Assembly (NCBI GenBank): GCA_947626415.1
Contig: CANQSA010000002.1
Span: 172,437-236,436, forward strand
DNA length: 64,000 nucleotides
Direction of reading: 5' to 3'
From: an uncultured Lachnospiraceae bacterium
Lineage (GTDB): Bacteria; Bacillota; Clostridia; Lachnospirales; Lachnospiraceae
Shown here: one piece after another, positions 43,336-51,996 of the stretch
How positions within the stretch are numbered: the first letter of the stretch is position 1
How the letters are laid out: the number at the start of each line of letters is the position of its first letter
Program-made: the position numbers and the translations under genes
Notes under the pieces: model-generated
What the model saw: only the letters and a program-made list of their open reading frames with translations
Told to the model about the DNA's origin: nothing
The model's database searches: none

Positions 43336-45534
43336 TTATTCCGCGATTTTCGCCATTTCCAGCTGTGCCTGCACTAGTCCGTAATAGATACCTTTTCGCT
43401 CCAGCAGTTCATTATGGCTTCCCACTTCGGCAATGTGGTGTCCGTCGATCACGACGATCCGATCCGCATTGCGCAGCGTTGACAGGCGGTGTGCGATGGC
43501 AAAGGTCGTTCTGCCCGCTGTCAGCCGTTCCAGGGCCTGCTGGATCAGGTATTCGCTCTCCGTATCCAGCGCGGAGGTCGCTTCATCCAGGATCAGAAGC
43601 CTCGGATCATTTAAGATTGCTCTGGCAATGGCGATCCGCTGCCGTTCACCGCCGGACAGATTGTAACCGTGTTCTCCCACATAGGTATTGTACCCGTCCG
43701 GCGTCTTACAGATAAAATCATGGGCGTTTGCCGCTTTGGCCGCCCGAATGATCTCTTCCATCGACGCGTCCGGTCTGGCAAACCGGATATTATTTAAGAT
43801 CGATCCGGAGAACAGAAACGTCTCCTGCAGCACGACGCCGATCTGTCCGTGCAGGCTTTCTTTGGAAATATCCTTAATATTAACGCCGTCTATGGAGATC
43901 ATTCCCCGGTCCACATCAAACAGGCGCATGATCAGATTGATCAGCGTGGATTTTCCTGTGCCGGAAGCCCCGACCAGACCGATCATTTCTCCCTGTTTCA
44001 CGTCCAGCGTCATATGCTCCAAAACCGGCTCATACGAATTATATCCAAAGCTGATATCGTCAAACCGGATATCCCCATGGATCCGAAATTCCTTGGGATC
44101 CTCGATATTCTGAATCTCCGGCTCTTCGTCCAGCACATCATAAATCCGGTTCAGACTGGTAAACATCTGCATGACCGATCTGGGCAAATGCGTCATCCAG
44201 CCCAGCGGCCCGTATAAGAATCCCGTATAGGTAACAAACTGTACCAGTTCACCGGTCGTCATCGTTCCGTCCAGCACATCCAGACCGCCAAAATAAATCG
44301 CCACATAAGAACCGATTCCCATGATAAAAGTCAGGATCGGATAAAAGATTGCCCAAAAGACTTCATTTTTCTTCTGTACTCTGGCAAACTCATCTGTCAG
44401 CCCCGCAAACCGTTCTGTTTCATACTGCTCCCGTCCGAACGCCTTTACCACACGCATGCCGGAAATCACGTCCTGCAGACCGCTCCGCATCTTATCGTCC
44501 TTGATCCACTGCATATGAAAGATTTTGTGAATGTGATGCCAGAAAATTTTGGTCAGCGCAAATACCGCCACGATCAAAACCGTGGAATACAACGTCATTT
44601 TCCAGCTCAGTATCAGCATAAAGATCAGCGCGCCGGCCATGGTTACCAGCGTAGAGACCATACCGCCGAATACTTCCTCCATAAACTGCCGGATCTGTCT
44701 GGTGTCGCTTGCCACCCGGTTCATTAAAGCACCCGGCTTTCTTTTATTGATAAATGACATGGAAAGCAGCTGGATCTTATTATACAGACGGCGGCGCAGG
44801 CTCAGGCTGATCATCGCGCCGAGCTTGGAACACCACCAGTCCCGCAGCGCGTTGACGCTGATCAGGATTACCGTCATTCCCAGCAGCGTCAGTATAAAAG
44901 CGACCACATCCTGCATATCGCCGGACTTATCCACCAGCACATTATCAATAAACCGCTGCTGCACAAGCGGCATTCCGATACTCATCAGAGACGATACTAC
45001 CATTAATAGAGAGATCGCCAGCAGTTTCCACTGATACCCCTGACACAGATCCCAGAATTTCCGGAGCATAACCCGTTTTCCGTCACAGTGCGGGCATTTG
45101 CTGGTACCCGGCATGGCGCGGCCGCAGCGGGGGCAGTATCGTTCATATTCATGGCTCTGCACCGTTCCCGGTTCTCCTTTGGCGATCAGATCCGCGCCTC
45201 TGGCCACATAGGAAATCCGGGTAATATGGCGCATGGAAAACCGGCAGACCAATTCCCACTGTCCGTTCCGGCGCACCGTTACGATCCCGCAGTGTACCTG
45301 ATGCTCACATTTCACTTCCTGAAAGTCCGCCAGAAACCACTGTCTGCACTTCCACGCTTCGGACGCGTTCTCCCGCTCCATCACGATCAGCCGGTCGCCG
45401 GTCACCACGAGCCACGATTTTTCCGTACCCTGTTCGTGTACCAGATCAAATGGGACCGCATATGCAATTTTTTCTGTTTCTTTTAAGCCGAGCGCAGCCT
45501 TCTGCTCCTCGTCCAATGCATATTTTAATTCCAT
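43336..45534 (-). CDS. ABC exporter half-transporter with N-terminal zinc ribbon
   Basis: 732 residues. About 150 extra N-terminal residues carry a beta-rich region (WLVVTGDRLIVM) and a zinc ribbon (CPRCGR...CPHC). Then six membrane helices and an ATPase domain with GASGTGKST, LSGGERQRIA and LLILDEATSALD. The nucleotide-binding motifs are complete. Its partner is the other half-transporter encoded 5' in the same operon, with a DUF1854 gene between them. It resembles multidrug/lipid exporters of the B/MsbA type. Substrate unknown. The N-terminal extension, shared by both halves, sets it apart from ordinary family members. Confidence 0.88.
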   Translation of the reverse strand: MELKYALDEEQKAALGLKETEKIAYAVPFDLVHEQGTEKSWLVVTGDRLIVMERENASEAWKCRQWFLADFQEVKCEHQVHCGIVTVRRNGQWELVCRFSMRHITRISYVARGADLIAKGEPGTVQSHEYERYCPRCGRAMPGTSKCPHCDGKRVMLRKFWDLCQGYQWKLLAISLLMVVSSLMSIGMPLVQQRFIDNVLVDKSGDMQDVVAFILTLLGMTVILISVNALRDWWCSKLGAMISLSLRRRLYNKIQLLSMSFINKRKPGALMNRVASDTRQIRQFMEEVFGGMVSTLVTMAGALIFMLILSWKMTLYSTVLIVAVFALTKIFWHHIHKIFHMQWIKDDKMRSGLQDVISGMRVVKAFGREQYETERFAGLTDEFARVQKKNEVFWAIFYPILTFIMGIGSYVAIYFGGLDVLDGTMTTGELVQFVTYTGFLYGPLGWMTHLPRSVMQMFTSLNRIYDVLDEEPEIQNIEDPKEFRIHGDIRFDDISFGYNSYEPVLEHMTLDVKQGEMIGLVGASGTGKSTLINLIMRLFDVDRGMISIDGVNIKDISKESLHGQIGVVLQETFLFSGSILNNIRFARPDASMEEIIRAAKAANAHDFICKTPDGYNTYVGEHGYNLSGGERQRIAIARAILNDPRLLILDEATSALDTESEYLIQQALERLTAGRTTFAIAHRLSTLRNADRIVVIDGHHIAEVGSHNELLERKGIYYGLVQAQLEMAKIAE

Positions 45535-45556
45535 ATGGTTTCACTATCCTTTACTG

Positions 45557-46102
45557 TTATATAAACAAATCCAGTTTTTTCCGTTCTCCCACAGTCAGCC
45601 GGTAAATATCCGGAATCTCAAACCGGTTCCCGTCCAGATCGGTCAGCATAACACGGCTGTCGCTCAGGGACACCACGGAGTCACCGCCCATGTGAATGGT
45701 AAACCGGCACGCGCCGAAATTCGTCAGCACATGAAAATACGCGTAACCGTATTCATCCTTGATATCCATGATTTTTTCGATCTGCGGGGTAAAATACCTA
45801 AGCCGCAGCTGTTCCCGCAGCATTTCCGCCGTATCCTTGGGCATCTTTTCCAGATCCACGATCATGCCGATCTCTTTGGCTTTCTCATCCGCTTCCCGGA
45901 TGGAAATATAATGCTCCGGATCAGAAATCGGAAACATCCGGTATACGCCTACCCGGTCGTATTTCTTCCCGTCATATTCCAGGGAAACAAAACCGCCTTC
46001 CGTCCGGGCAAATACCGCGTTTTCTTTTGTCAGATACCGGATCTGCTGCAGTTGTTCCGATTCTGCCTTTAATTCTTCTTCATTAAATTCAAATTCCTGC
46101 AT
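45557..46102 (-). CDS. DUF1854-family protein
   Basis: 181 residues, soluble, mixed alpha/beta. Segments YRMFPISDPEHYISIRE, RYFTPQIEKIMDIKDEYGYAYFHVLTNFG and DLDGNRFEIPDIYRL are characteristic of DUF1854. Proteins of this family occur beside ABC exporters (annotated in proteobacteria as cyanophycin-associated, but no cyanophycin genes are here). It sits between the two half-transporters, with a good AGGAG site, and is presumably a cytoplasmic accessory. Function not known. Confidence 0.82.
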   Translation of the reverse strand: MQEFEFNEEELKAESEQLQQIRYLTKENAVFARTEGGFVSLEYDGKKYDRVGVYRMFPISDPEHYISIREADEKAKEIGMIVDLEKMPKDTAEMLREQLRLRYFTPQIEKIMDIKDEYGYAYFHVLTNFGACRFTIHMGGDSVVSLSDSRVMLTDLDGNRFEIPDIYRLTVGERKKLDLFI

Positions 46103-46113
46103 GGCAATCTCTC

Positions 46114-48411
46114 CTATTCCCGCAGAGCCAGCGCTTTCGTCTGCAGCTCCATCAATTTAAAATAAGTTCCCTTTAAATCCGCCAGTTCCTGATGCGTGCC
46201 CTGCTCCGTGATCTTCCCGTCGTCGATCACGATCAGCCGGTCCGCGTTCCGCAGGGTAGACAGCCGGTGCGCGATCGACAGGGTAGTCCGTCCCTTTACC
46301 AGTTTTTCCAGAGATTCCTGAATCGCCAGTTCGGTTTCCGTATCCACAGCCGCCGTCGCTTCGTCCAGAATTAAGATCCTGGGATCCGCCAGAATTGCCC
46401 TGGCAATGGAAATCCGCTGTTTTTCCCCGCCGGACAGGGTTCTCCCGGAGCTTCCGATCACGGTGTCGTAACCGTCCGGCATCTTACAGATAAAATCGTG
46501 GGCGCTCGCCTGTTTCGCCGCCGCGATGATCTCCGCCCGCGTGGCGTCCGGTCTGGCGTAAGCGATATTCTCCGCCGCGGTTCCCATGAAAATATAGGTT
46601 TCCTGCGACACCATGGCGATGTTTTTCCGCAGTTCCCGAAATCCCATATCCCGCACATTGATCCCGTCTATGTAGATCTCTCCCTCCTGCACGTCGTACA
46701 GTCTGGAGATCAGGTTGACCAGCGTAGATTTTCCGGCGCCGCTTCGTCCCACGATTCCCAGAACCTTTCCCGCTTCGATATGAAAGCTCACATCTTTTAA
46801 CACAGGCTTATGTTTCTCATAGCCAAAGGTCACATGCCGCATCTCGATCTCGCCGCGGATCTTTTCCGGCCGTACCGGATCAAGCCGCTCCGCCACCTCC
46901 GGCTGCGCGTCAATGATCTCAAAAATACGCTGCGCCGAATTCATACTGTTGGTCCACCAGCGGAACACACGGGACATAAAGTCAAGCGGTCCCTGCAGCT
47001 GGGTCACATAACCGGTAATTGTGATCAGCACACCAAATTCCAGTCCGCTGTCATTTAAGATCAGAATGGCGCCCAGCCCCCAGACCATAAAGGAGGTCAG
47101 ATTTTCCACCAGACTGTACAGTACGCTGTAAAACCGGATCTCATATTTGGCAACATCCAGTTCCGCTTTCCGCACATTGTCATTGCGGTGATGGAACCGG
47201 CTCATCTCCTGTTCTTCCTGTCCGAAAGCCTTTACCACTCTGGCTCCGGTAATATTGTCATTCATCTGGCTGTTTAAGCTCCGGTTTGCCCTGTGCCGCC
47301 TGCCATACATATGCCAGAGTCTCGGCATCATTTTATAGCTGGTAAACGTCAGCACCGGAAGCAGGATCAGCGCTATCACCGCCAGCTGCCAGTTGAGCCG
47401 GATCATGATCACGGCTGTCACGATGATCGTCAGCGCATTGCTGAAAAAATAAGGTACACCGTCAATAAAGAAGCTGGTGATCTCTCCCGCGTCGTCCAGT
47501 ACCCGCGTCATCAGTCCGCCGGTCTGCCTGCTGTTATAGAAGCTGATCGACAGCTTCCCCATAGATTGAAAGACTTCCTGTTTGATCTTTGCCACTACAT
47601 CCGGCACTATGGTCGCCGTGATCGTGCCGTGTATGATGCCCAGAAGCTGCATCAGAATCTTCGATACCGCCATGGTAACCACTACAACCAGCAGCAGTAC
47701 GCCGAATTTCATTCCGGGGATCTGCAAAAATTCCATAAATTCCGTATTTCGGGACAATACCTTATCATACAGAACGGTACCGCTCAAATACGGGTATACC
47801 AGATTCAGCACTGCCGTCCCGACAAAACACAGCGCCATAACGACCAGCCTGCCCTTAAATTTCAGGAAATACGAAGCCAGCCGCGCAAAAATGGATTTTC
47901 TATCCATGCATTTGGGACAGATCCGGCGCTGCTGATCAGGATAGATCGTTCCGCACTTCGGGCAGCGCTCGATCCTCTGCTTCCCCTCAATATCTTCCTT
48001 GGTCAGTGTTTCTTTCTTTTTTACTTTTTCCAGATTACCGGTAAGACGCTCCATTTCTCCCATATGAGAGTTGGTAAACCGGCACAGACGGGTTTCCACG
48101 CCGCTGATCTTGCCAAACAAAACGCCGCCGGTCAGTTCCCGTATGATCCCCAGGCTTTCCACCTCCGCCAGATCATAGATCTGCAGCGTGGGCTCCCAAC
48201 CGGCCTCTTCCGGGTTCGTCCGGTACCCGCCGAAATAGTAATCCTTTCCTGAAACCGGCGGATACAGCAGGACTGCCAGTTTTTCCGCAGTCAGCAGGAG
48301 CATGCCGTCCGTAAACCGGTAATACTCCGCCACGTCAAACCGGGCGGTATAGACGATATCTTCCGGCACAAGTCCATATCGTTCCAGTAATTTTCGTTCC
48401 TTTTCCAACAT
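46114..48411 (-). CDS. ABC exporter half-transporter with N-terminal zinc ribbon (partner)
   Basis: About 766 residues from MLEKERKLLERYG. N-terminal beta-rich region, zinc ribbon (CPKCGTIYPDQQRRICPKC), six membrane helices, ATPase with GRSGAGKST, LSGGEKQRIS and LILDEATAAVD. The start is uncertain: the only good ribosome site (GGAGG at 48425-48429) is 13 bases before this ATG and 4 bases before an in-frame GTG at 48420. An ATG at 48507 is ruled unlikely because it has no ribosome site and would run through the attenuator hairpin. First gene after the leader peptide and attenuator, so expression of the whole exporter is controlled there. Confidence 0.88.
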   Translation of the reverse strand: MLEKERKLLERYGLVPEDIVYTARFDVAEYYRFTDGMLLLTAEKLAVLLYPPVSGKDYYFGGYRTNPEEAGWEPTLQIYDLAEVESLGIIRELTGGVLFGKISGVETRLCRFTNSHMGEMERLTGNLEKVKKKETLTKEDIEGKQRIERCPKCGTIYPDQQRRICPKCMDRKSIFARLASYFLKFKGRLVVMALCFVGTAVLNLVYPYLSGTVLYDKVLSRNTEFMEFLQIPGMKFGVLLLVVVVTMAVSKILMQLLGIIHGTITATIVPDVVAKIKQEVFQSMGKLSISFYNSRQTGGLMTRVLDDAGEITSFFIDGVPYFFSNALTIIVTAVIMIRLNWQLAVIALILLPVLTFTSYKMMPRLWHMYGRRHRANRSLNSQMNDNITGARVVKAFGQEEQEMSRFHHRNDNVRKAELDVAKYEIRFYSVLYSLVENLTSFMVWGLGAILILNDSGLEFGVLITITGYVTQLQGPLDFMSRVFRWWTNSMNSAQRIFEIIDAQPEVAERLDPVRPEKIRGEIEMRHVTFGYEKHKPVLKDVSFHIEAGKVLGIVGRSGAGKSTLVNLISRLYDVQEGEIYIDGINVRDMGFRELRKNIAMVSQETYIFMGTAAENIAYARPDATRAEIIAAAKQASAHDFICKMPDGYDTVIGSSGRTLSGGEKQRISIARAILADPRILILDEATAAVDTETELAIQESLEKLVKGRTTLSIAHRLSTLRNADRLIVIDDGKITEQGTHQELADLKGTYFKLMELQTKALALRE

Positions 48412-48452
48412 TTCCGTCACGCAGCCTCCATTTTCCGAAACTCTTTTAACAC

Positions 48453-48490
48453 AAAAAGAACCGTATGCACATACATTGCGAATACGGTTC
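48453..48490 (-). terminator. Attenuator terminator upstream of the ABC exporter operon
   Basis: 9-bp stem GAACCGTAT / ATACGGTTC, 15-base loop, then CTTTTTG on the minus strand. It ends about 25 bases before the exporter's ribosome site and would stop transcription unless disrupted. Confidence 0.85.
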
Positions 48491-48611
48491 TTTCTATATA
48501 CGGACATACGCGTCGTTCTCTGTCCGCTGATCGGTACTCAACCATGATCCAAGACCCGCTATCGTCAGAATGCAAGCGCACCGCCTGCCTTCTGCCGCAG
48601 CAGACACAGGC
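48491..48611 (-). promoter_or_regulatory. Structured attenuator leader with alternative pairings
   Basis: After the leader-peptide stop codon the RNA can form at least two folds. One hairpin is GCCTG-TG-TCTGC / GCAGA-AGG-CAGGC (48583-48611). Alternatively TGTCTGCTG (48598-48606) can pair with CAGCGGACA about 85 bases downstream. CGGACA can instead pair with the later TGTCCG, and CCGTAT just after that can pair with ATACGG of the terminator. This gives a switch between terminator and antiterminator that a stalled ribosome could set. No known riboswitch class was recognised. Confidence 0.65.
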
Positions 48612-48664
48612 TACCTACAATTCTCTTCTGAATCTGTAACTGTGTATAAAAATCTTAAAATCAT
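48611..48664 (-). CDS. Leader peptide of the ABC exporter operon, 17 residues
   Basis: Reads MILRFLYTVTDSEENCR then TAG. AGGAG lies 9 bases before the ATG, a strong site for so short a frame. It begins about 40 bases after a good promoter and is followed by mutually exclusive hairpins and a terminator. The arrangement parallels the BmrB leader peptide of the Bacillus bmrCD exporter, where ribosome-targeting drugs stall translation and prevent termination. That role here is inference; the peptide has no run of one amino acid that would suggest amino-acid attenuation. Confidence 0.7.
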   Translation of the reverse strand: MILRFLYTVTDSEENCR

Positions 48665-48711
48665 TGTTGAATACTCCTTTCTTATTTATTTTGATCTCTA
48701 ACACTTAGAAC

Positions 48712-48740
48712 ACTATAACACGGTTTTTTGGAAATGGCAA
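48712..48740 (-). promoter_or_regulatory. Promoter of the leader peptide and ABC exporter operon
   Basis: TTGCCA (48735-48740), 17-base spacer, TATAGT (48712-48717). It lies just past the queF stop codon, so the exporter operon is separate from the preQ1 operon. Confidence 0.75.
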
Positions 48741-48771
48741 CCACTTTTCTATATGATATTATAATTTTTAT

Positions 48772-49269
48772 TCAGCGGTTGTCTATCTTCTCCGGATACA
48801 GGTCATGCCACGCCAAGCGGTCTGCGGCGACCTTCTCCCATTTGGTTCCGGGCCTTCCGTAATTGCAGTAAGGATCGATGGAAATTCCGCCGCGGGGCGT
48901 AAATTTTCCCCAGACCTCAATGTATTTCGGATCCATCAGTTTAATCAGATCCTTCATAATAATGTTCACGCAATCCTCATGGAAATCGCCGTGATTGCGG
49001 AAACTGAACAGATACAATTTCAACGATTTGCTCTCCACCATACGCACATCCGGCACATAGGAAATGGTAATCGTCGCAAAATCCGGCTGCCCGGTGATCG
49101 GACACAGGCTGGTAAACTCAGGGCAGTTAAATTTGACAAAATAATCGTTGTCCTGATGCTTATTGACAAAAGTCTCCAAAACCTCCGGCGCGTAATCTGA
49201 CGCATAGGTGGTTCCCTGACTGCCAAGCAGGGTGATTCCTTCTCTTTCTTCTGCTGTCTCTCTGCTCAT
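48772..49269 (-). CDS. queF: NADPH-dependent 7-cyano-7-deazaguanine reductase
   Basis: 165 residues from MSRETAEE; start at 49269 after AAGGAAAG, giving the usual unimodular QueF length. Reduces the nitrile preQ0 to preQ1. The substrate-binding segment [16 protein letters not shown] holds the catalytic Cys, and [20 protein letters not shown] carries the conserved NADPH/QueF motif. Last gene of the preQ1 operon. Confidence 0.97.
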   Translation of the reverse strand: MSRETAEEREGITLLGSQGTTYASDYAPEVLETFVNKHQDNDYFVKFNCPEFTSLCPITGQPDFATITISYVPDVRMVESKSLKLYLFSFRNHGDFHEDCVNIIMKDLIKLMDPKYIEVWGKFTPRGGISIDPYCNYGRPGTKWEKVAADRLAWHDLYPEKIDNR

Positions 49270-49325
49270 CTGTCTTTCCTTTCTTTTCATACATAAAATC
49301 AATCGGATTCCTGTCAAGATTCCTG

Positions 49326-50015
49326 TCAGGACAACGCCGGATCTTTCACGCCGTTTGCCGCAAACGCCGCGGCCCGGTCAATACAGGTCCCGCACGTCCC
49401 GCAGGGACGGTCTCCGCCTTCATAACAACTCCAGGTCAGTTCATAAGGCACACCCAGCCCCAGTCCCTTTTTTACGACTTCCGCCTTCGGCCAGTTTACA
49501 AAAGGCGCTTCAATCCGCAGCTGCCCGCCGCTTCCTTCCCGGATCGCCGTATTCATCGCCGCATTAAAAGCGCTGCTGCAGTCCGGATACGCATTCCCCG
49601 CGGCGTCATCCGCATGAGCGCCGTAATAGATCACGGAACAGCCTTTCGATAACGCGATACTGGCGGCCGCAGATAGAAACAATCCGTTTCGGAACGGCAC
49701 ATAAGTGGATACCGGTTTCCCCTCCGTATGCTTCAGCTGCTCGGCATAGGATTCCCTGGGAATCTCTTTTTCGGAATGGCTTAATAAAGAGCAGTCGCTG
49801 TATCGGAAGATTTCCGTCAGATCCAGATGAAGATGTTCCACCTGATAGAAAGCCGCCGCTTTTTTTGCCGCTTCCAGTTCTTTCGTATGCTTTTGTCCGT
49901 AGGTAATGGAGAGGGCGATCACCTGTTCCGCTCCATATTGCTTTACCGCCATGCCCAGGCAGGTCGTACTGTCTACGCCGCCGCTGGCAAGCACCATTAC
50001 TTTCTCTTTATTCAT
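49326..50015 (-). CDS. queC: 7-cyano-7-deazaguanine synthase
   Basis: 229 residues from [16 protein letters not shown]; the start at 50015 is favoured by GGAG 6 bases upstream. An ATP pyrophosphatase-type enzyme that turns 7-carboxy-7-deazaguanine into preQ0. PP-loop [18 protein letters not shown], and zinc ligands C-x8-C-x2-C-x2-C around [15 protein letters not shown] are present. Overlaps the end of folE by 8 bases. Confidence 0.97.
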   Translation of the reverse strand: MNKEKVMVLASGGVDSTTCLGMAVKQYGAEQVIALSITYGQKHTKELEAAKKAAAFYQVEHLHLDLTEIFRYSDCSLLSHSEKEIPRESYAEQLKHTEGKPVSTYVPFRNGLFLSAAASIALSKGCSVIYYGAHADDAAGNAYPDCSSAFNAAMNTAIREGSGGQLRIEAPFVNWPKAEVVKKGLGLGVPYELTWSCYEGGDRPCGTCGTCIDRAAAFAANGVKDPALS

Positions 50016-50619
50016 TTCTGTCTCCATTTGACTGCGCTTCCAGATACAGACGCATCTGCAGCTGCGTGTCCGTACTGAATCTTCCCCGGAATGTAGTCGT
50101 TACCGTCCTGGCCTGTGACTTTTTGATCCCTCTGGCGCTCATACAGCTGTGGCACCCTTCGATCCGTACCGCCACGTCTTCCGATCCAGTGATTTCCGCG
50201 ATGATCTCCGCAATATCCGTTCCGATCCGTTCCTGCAGCTGCAGCCGTCTGGCCGCCATATCCGCGGCGCGGGCAATCTTACTTAACCCGATCACCTTTC
50301 CGTTCGGAATATAGGCAACGGTCACCTTCATATCATACATCAGCGCCATATGGTGTTCACAATAGCTGAAAATATCAATATCCTTTACGATCACCATATC
50401 ACTGTGATCCGTTTCCAGATCCAGATCATCCGCAAAGGTCTTGTCAAACATCTGCGCAATCTCATGGTTGGTATACTGCATCCCCGCGAATACCTCTTCA
50501 TACATCTTCGCGACCCGATCCGGCGTATCGATCAGGCCCTCCCGGTCCGGATCGTCTCCCAATGCTTCCAGTATCCCGCGGATATGTTTTTTAATTGCTT
50601 CTGTATCAATCTTAGTCAT
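50008..50619 (-). CDS. folE: GTP cyclohydrolase I
   Basis: 203 residues from MTKIDTEAI (start at 50619, GGAG 7 bases upstream; an in-frame ATG at 50631 overlaps that site). Converts GTP to dihydroneopterin triphosphate, the first step for both folate and deazaguanine. Zinc ligands and core motifs are visible: [20 protein letters not shown] and [10 protein letters not shown]. Its place inside the queuosine operon indicates it supplies QueD. Confidence 0.97.
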   Translation of the reverse strand: MTKIDTEAIKKHIRGILEALGDDPDREGLIDTPDRVAKMYEEVFAGMQYTNHEIAQMFDKTFADDLDLETDHSDMVIVKDIDIFSYCEHHMALMYDMKVTVAYIPNGKVIGLSKIARAADMAARRLQLQERIGTDIAEIIAEITGSEDVAVRIEGCHSCMSARGIKKSQARTVTTTFRGRFSTDTQLQMRLYLEAQSNGDRNE

Positions 50620-50654
50620 TTTTTTCTCCATTTTGCACCTTGCTTTATCCCTAA

Positions 50655-51323
50655 CTAGACGCCCCGCGCGTCCGGGTCCCAGATCATTTTATGCAGCTGC
50701 AGCTGCAGATTCACATGGTTCATGCAATGCTGTTTCATATATTCCACAATGTCAGCCGGGTCCATGTCGCCAAAGACCGGACTGAGATACACATAGCACC
50801 GGTTCGTCAGATCATACTGCCCGATCACTGCGGCTGCCCGCTCCAGATCCGCCCGGCTGCCCACCACAAACTTCACCGTATCCTGCGGTTCCATTGCCGA
50901 CAGATTGTTCTCACACATAAACTGCTCCATTCCGCTGCACGGAAGTTTATAATCCATCGTAAAACAGGGCGGATGCTCCGGCTTCCGATAAGGCGTCAGA
51001 TCTATGCTTCCGTTTGTTTCGATCTCTACCCGCAGATCCGGTTCCCGGCCAAGCCGCTCCAGCAACTCTCCGATTCCCGTCTGTAGCAGCGGTTCTCCGC
51101 CGGTCAGCGTAACATTGACGATCCCCGTCCTGCGGATCTCCTGCACGATCTCCTCCGCTGTCATTTCCCGGCAGGGAGCGTCCGCCTCGTTCGCCCACTT
51201 TGTATCGCAGAACGCGCACGCCAGATTACAGCCCTGAAACCGGACAAATACGGCCAGCTGTCCCGCGCGCGTTCCTTCTCCGTTAATACTGGAAAACAGT
51301 TCCGCAACCCGATATACAGTCAT
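50655..51323 (-). CDS. queE: 7-carboxy-7-deazaguanine synthase (radical SAM)
   Basis: 222 residues from [10 protein letters not shown]; start at 51323 with GGAG 6 bases upstream. The radical-SAM cluster motif CNLACAFC (C-x3-C-x2-C) and LTGGEPLLQ are intact, with [17 protein letters not shown] in front as in all QueE. Rearranges 6-carboxytetrahydropterin to CDG. Lies between queD and folE. Confidence 0.97.
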   Translation of the reverse strand: MTVYRVAELFSSINGEGTRAGQLAVFVRFQGCNLACAFCDTKWANEADAPCREMTAEEIVQEIRRTGIVNVTLTGGEPLLQTGIGELLERLGREPDLRVEIETNGSIDLTPYRKPEHPPCFTMDYKLPCSGMEQFMCENNLSAMEPQDTVKFVVGSRADLERAAAVIGQYDLTNRCYVYLSPVFGDMDPADIVEYMKQHCMNHVNLQLQLHKMIWDPDARGV

Positions 51324-51354
51324 TGTTGTCTCCATTCACTTTCCCTGATGTCTT

Positions 51355-51834
51355 CTATTCACAGTCAGCGGCAGCATTGCCTGCCATGGTAACCGTAGTA
51401 AAGTCTGCCGCCGGCGTCTCGCTATAAGTCGCGCAGTTATTGGGGGTCTCATAAACGGTCACCCGAATGACCGGATAGTCCAGTTTTTTCATTTCCTCAT
51501 AAAAATATCTGGAAAAATTCTCCGCAGTCGGCCGAAACGGCACCGGGATCAATCGGAAGCCCTCTTCCTCCAGAGCGGCAACCGTACTCTCCTTTAAGGA
51601 ACCCTGTTCCAGAATCAGCGCGTGGTCGTAAAAATCCACGATCCGGCTCAAATCCTCTTTTAACTGCTTAAAATCTATGATCATACCCCGAAGCTGTCCC
51701 TCACGCTCCAGCTGCTCGCTTGCCACTTCTACGGCAACCCGCCAGCGGTGTCCGTGCAGGTTCCTGCATTTTCCCACATATCCTGCCAGAAAATGGGCGG
51801 AATCAAAACTCTGTTCCGTTGTTATGGTGTACAT
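51355..51834 (-). CDS. queD: 6-carboxytetrahydropterin synthase
   Basis: 159 residues. Makes 6-carboxytetrahydropterin from dihydroneopterin triphosphate. Zinc His residues are in DSAHFL and NLHGHRW; the DHALIL and CATYSE segments complete the site. It is slightly longer than the usual 120-residue form. First gene of the operon, with GGAGGA about 7 bases upstream. Confidence 0.95.
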   Translation of the reverse strand: MYTITTEQSFDSAHFLAGYVGKCRNLHGHRWRVAVEVASEQLEREGQLRGMIIDFKQLKEDLSRIVDFYDHALILEQGSLKESTVAALEEEGFRLIPVPFRPTAENFSRYFYEEMKKLDYPVIRVTVYETPNNCATYSETPAADFTTVTMAGNAAADCE

Positions 51835-51852
51835 TAGCTATCCTCCTTCCGG

Positions 51853-51884
51853 CGAAAAAAAGAGCAGACTTATCATCTGCCTTT
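51853..51884 (-). other. Short hairpin with T run in the queD leader
   Basis: Minus-strand GGCAGATGATAAGTCTGC folds into a 5-bp GCAGA/TCTGC stem with a 7-base loop, followed by TCTTTTTTT. It lies within about 20 bases of the predicted transcription start and just before the ribosome site. Too small for a known preQ1 aptamer; perhaps an attenuator. Confidence 0.45.
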
Positions 51885-51885
51885 G

Positions 51886-51914
51886 AGTATATGCTCTCTT
51901 TTTCATTCTGTCAA
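51886..51914 (-). promoter_or_regulatory. Promoter of the preQ1 operon
   Basis: TTGACA (51909-51914), 17-base spacer, TATACT (51886-51891). A second TTGACA lies 26 bases upstream (51935-51940) without a matching -10 box. Confidence 0.8.
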
Positions 51915-51996
51915 TCACTGAAATACGGACAAATTGTCAATTCTTTTTCAGGCGCCGCCTTCATACACTATCAAAAAGGCCTGTGGGTGATTCTCC

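Noticed and set aside
47293..48252. Plus-strand frame of about 320 codons inside the ABC exporter gene
   Set aside because: Antisense to an intact ABC half-transporter with all motifs; His/Arg/Gln-rich composition is typical of a shadow frame.
48412..48507. N-terminal extension of the exporter gene from the ATG at 48507
   Set aside because: It would translate the terminator hairpin, has no ribosome site, and the residues do not resemble the partner protein's start.
48453..48611. Known riboswitch (M-box, NiCo, yybP-ykoY, guanidine) upstream of the ABC exporter
   Set aside because: Conserved bases of these classes could not be matched; the leader peptide and competing hairpins fit attenuation better.
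51835..51900. preQ1 riboswitch upstream of queD
   Set aside because: The transcribed leader is too short and lacks the preQ1-I core; only a small hairpin with a T run is present.
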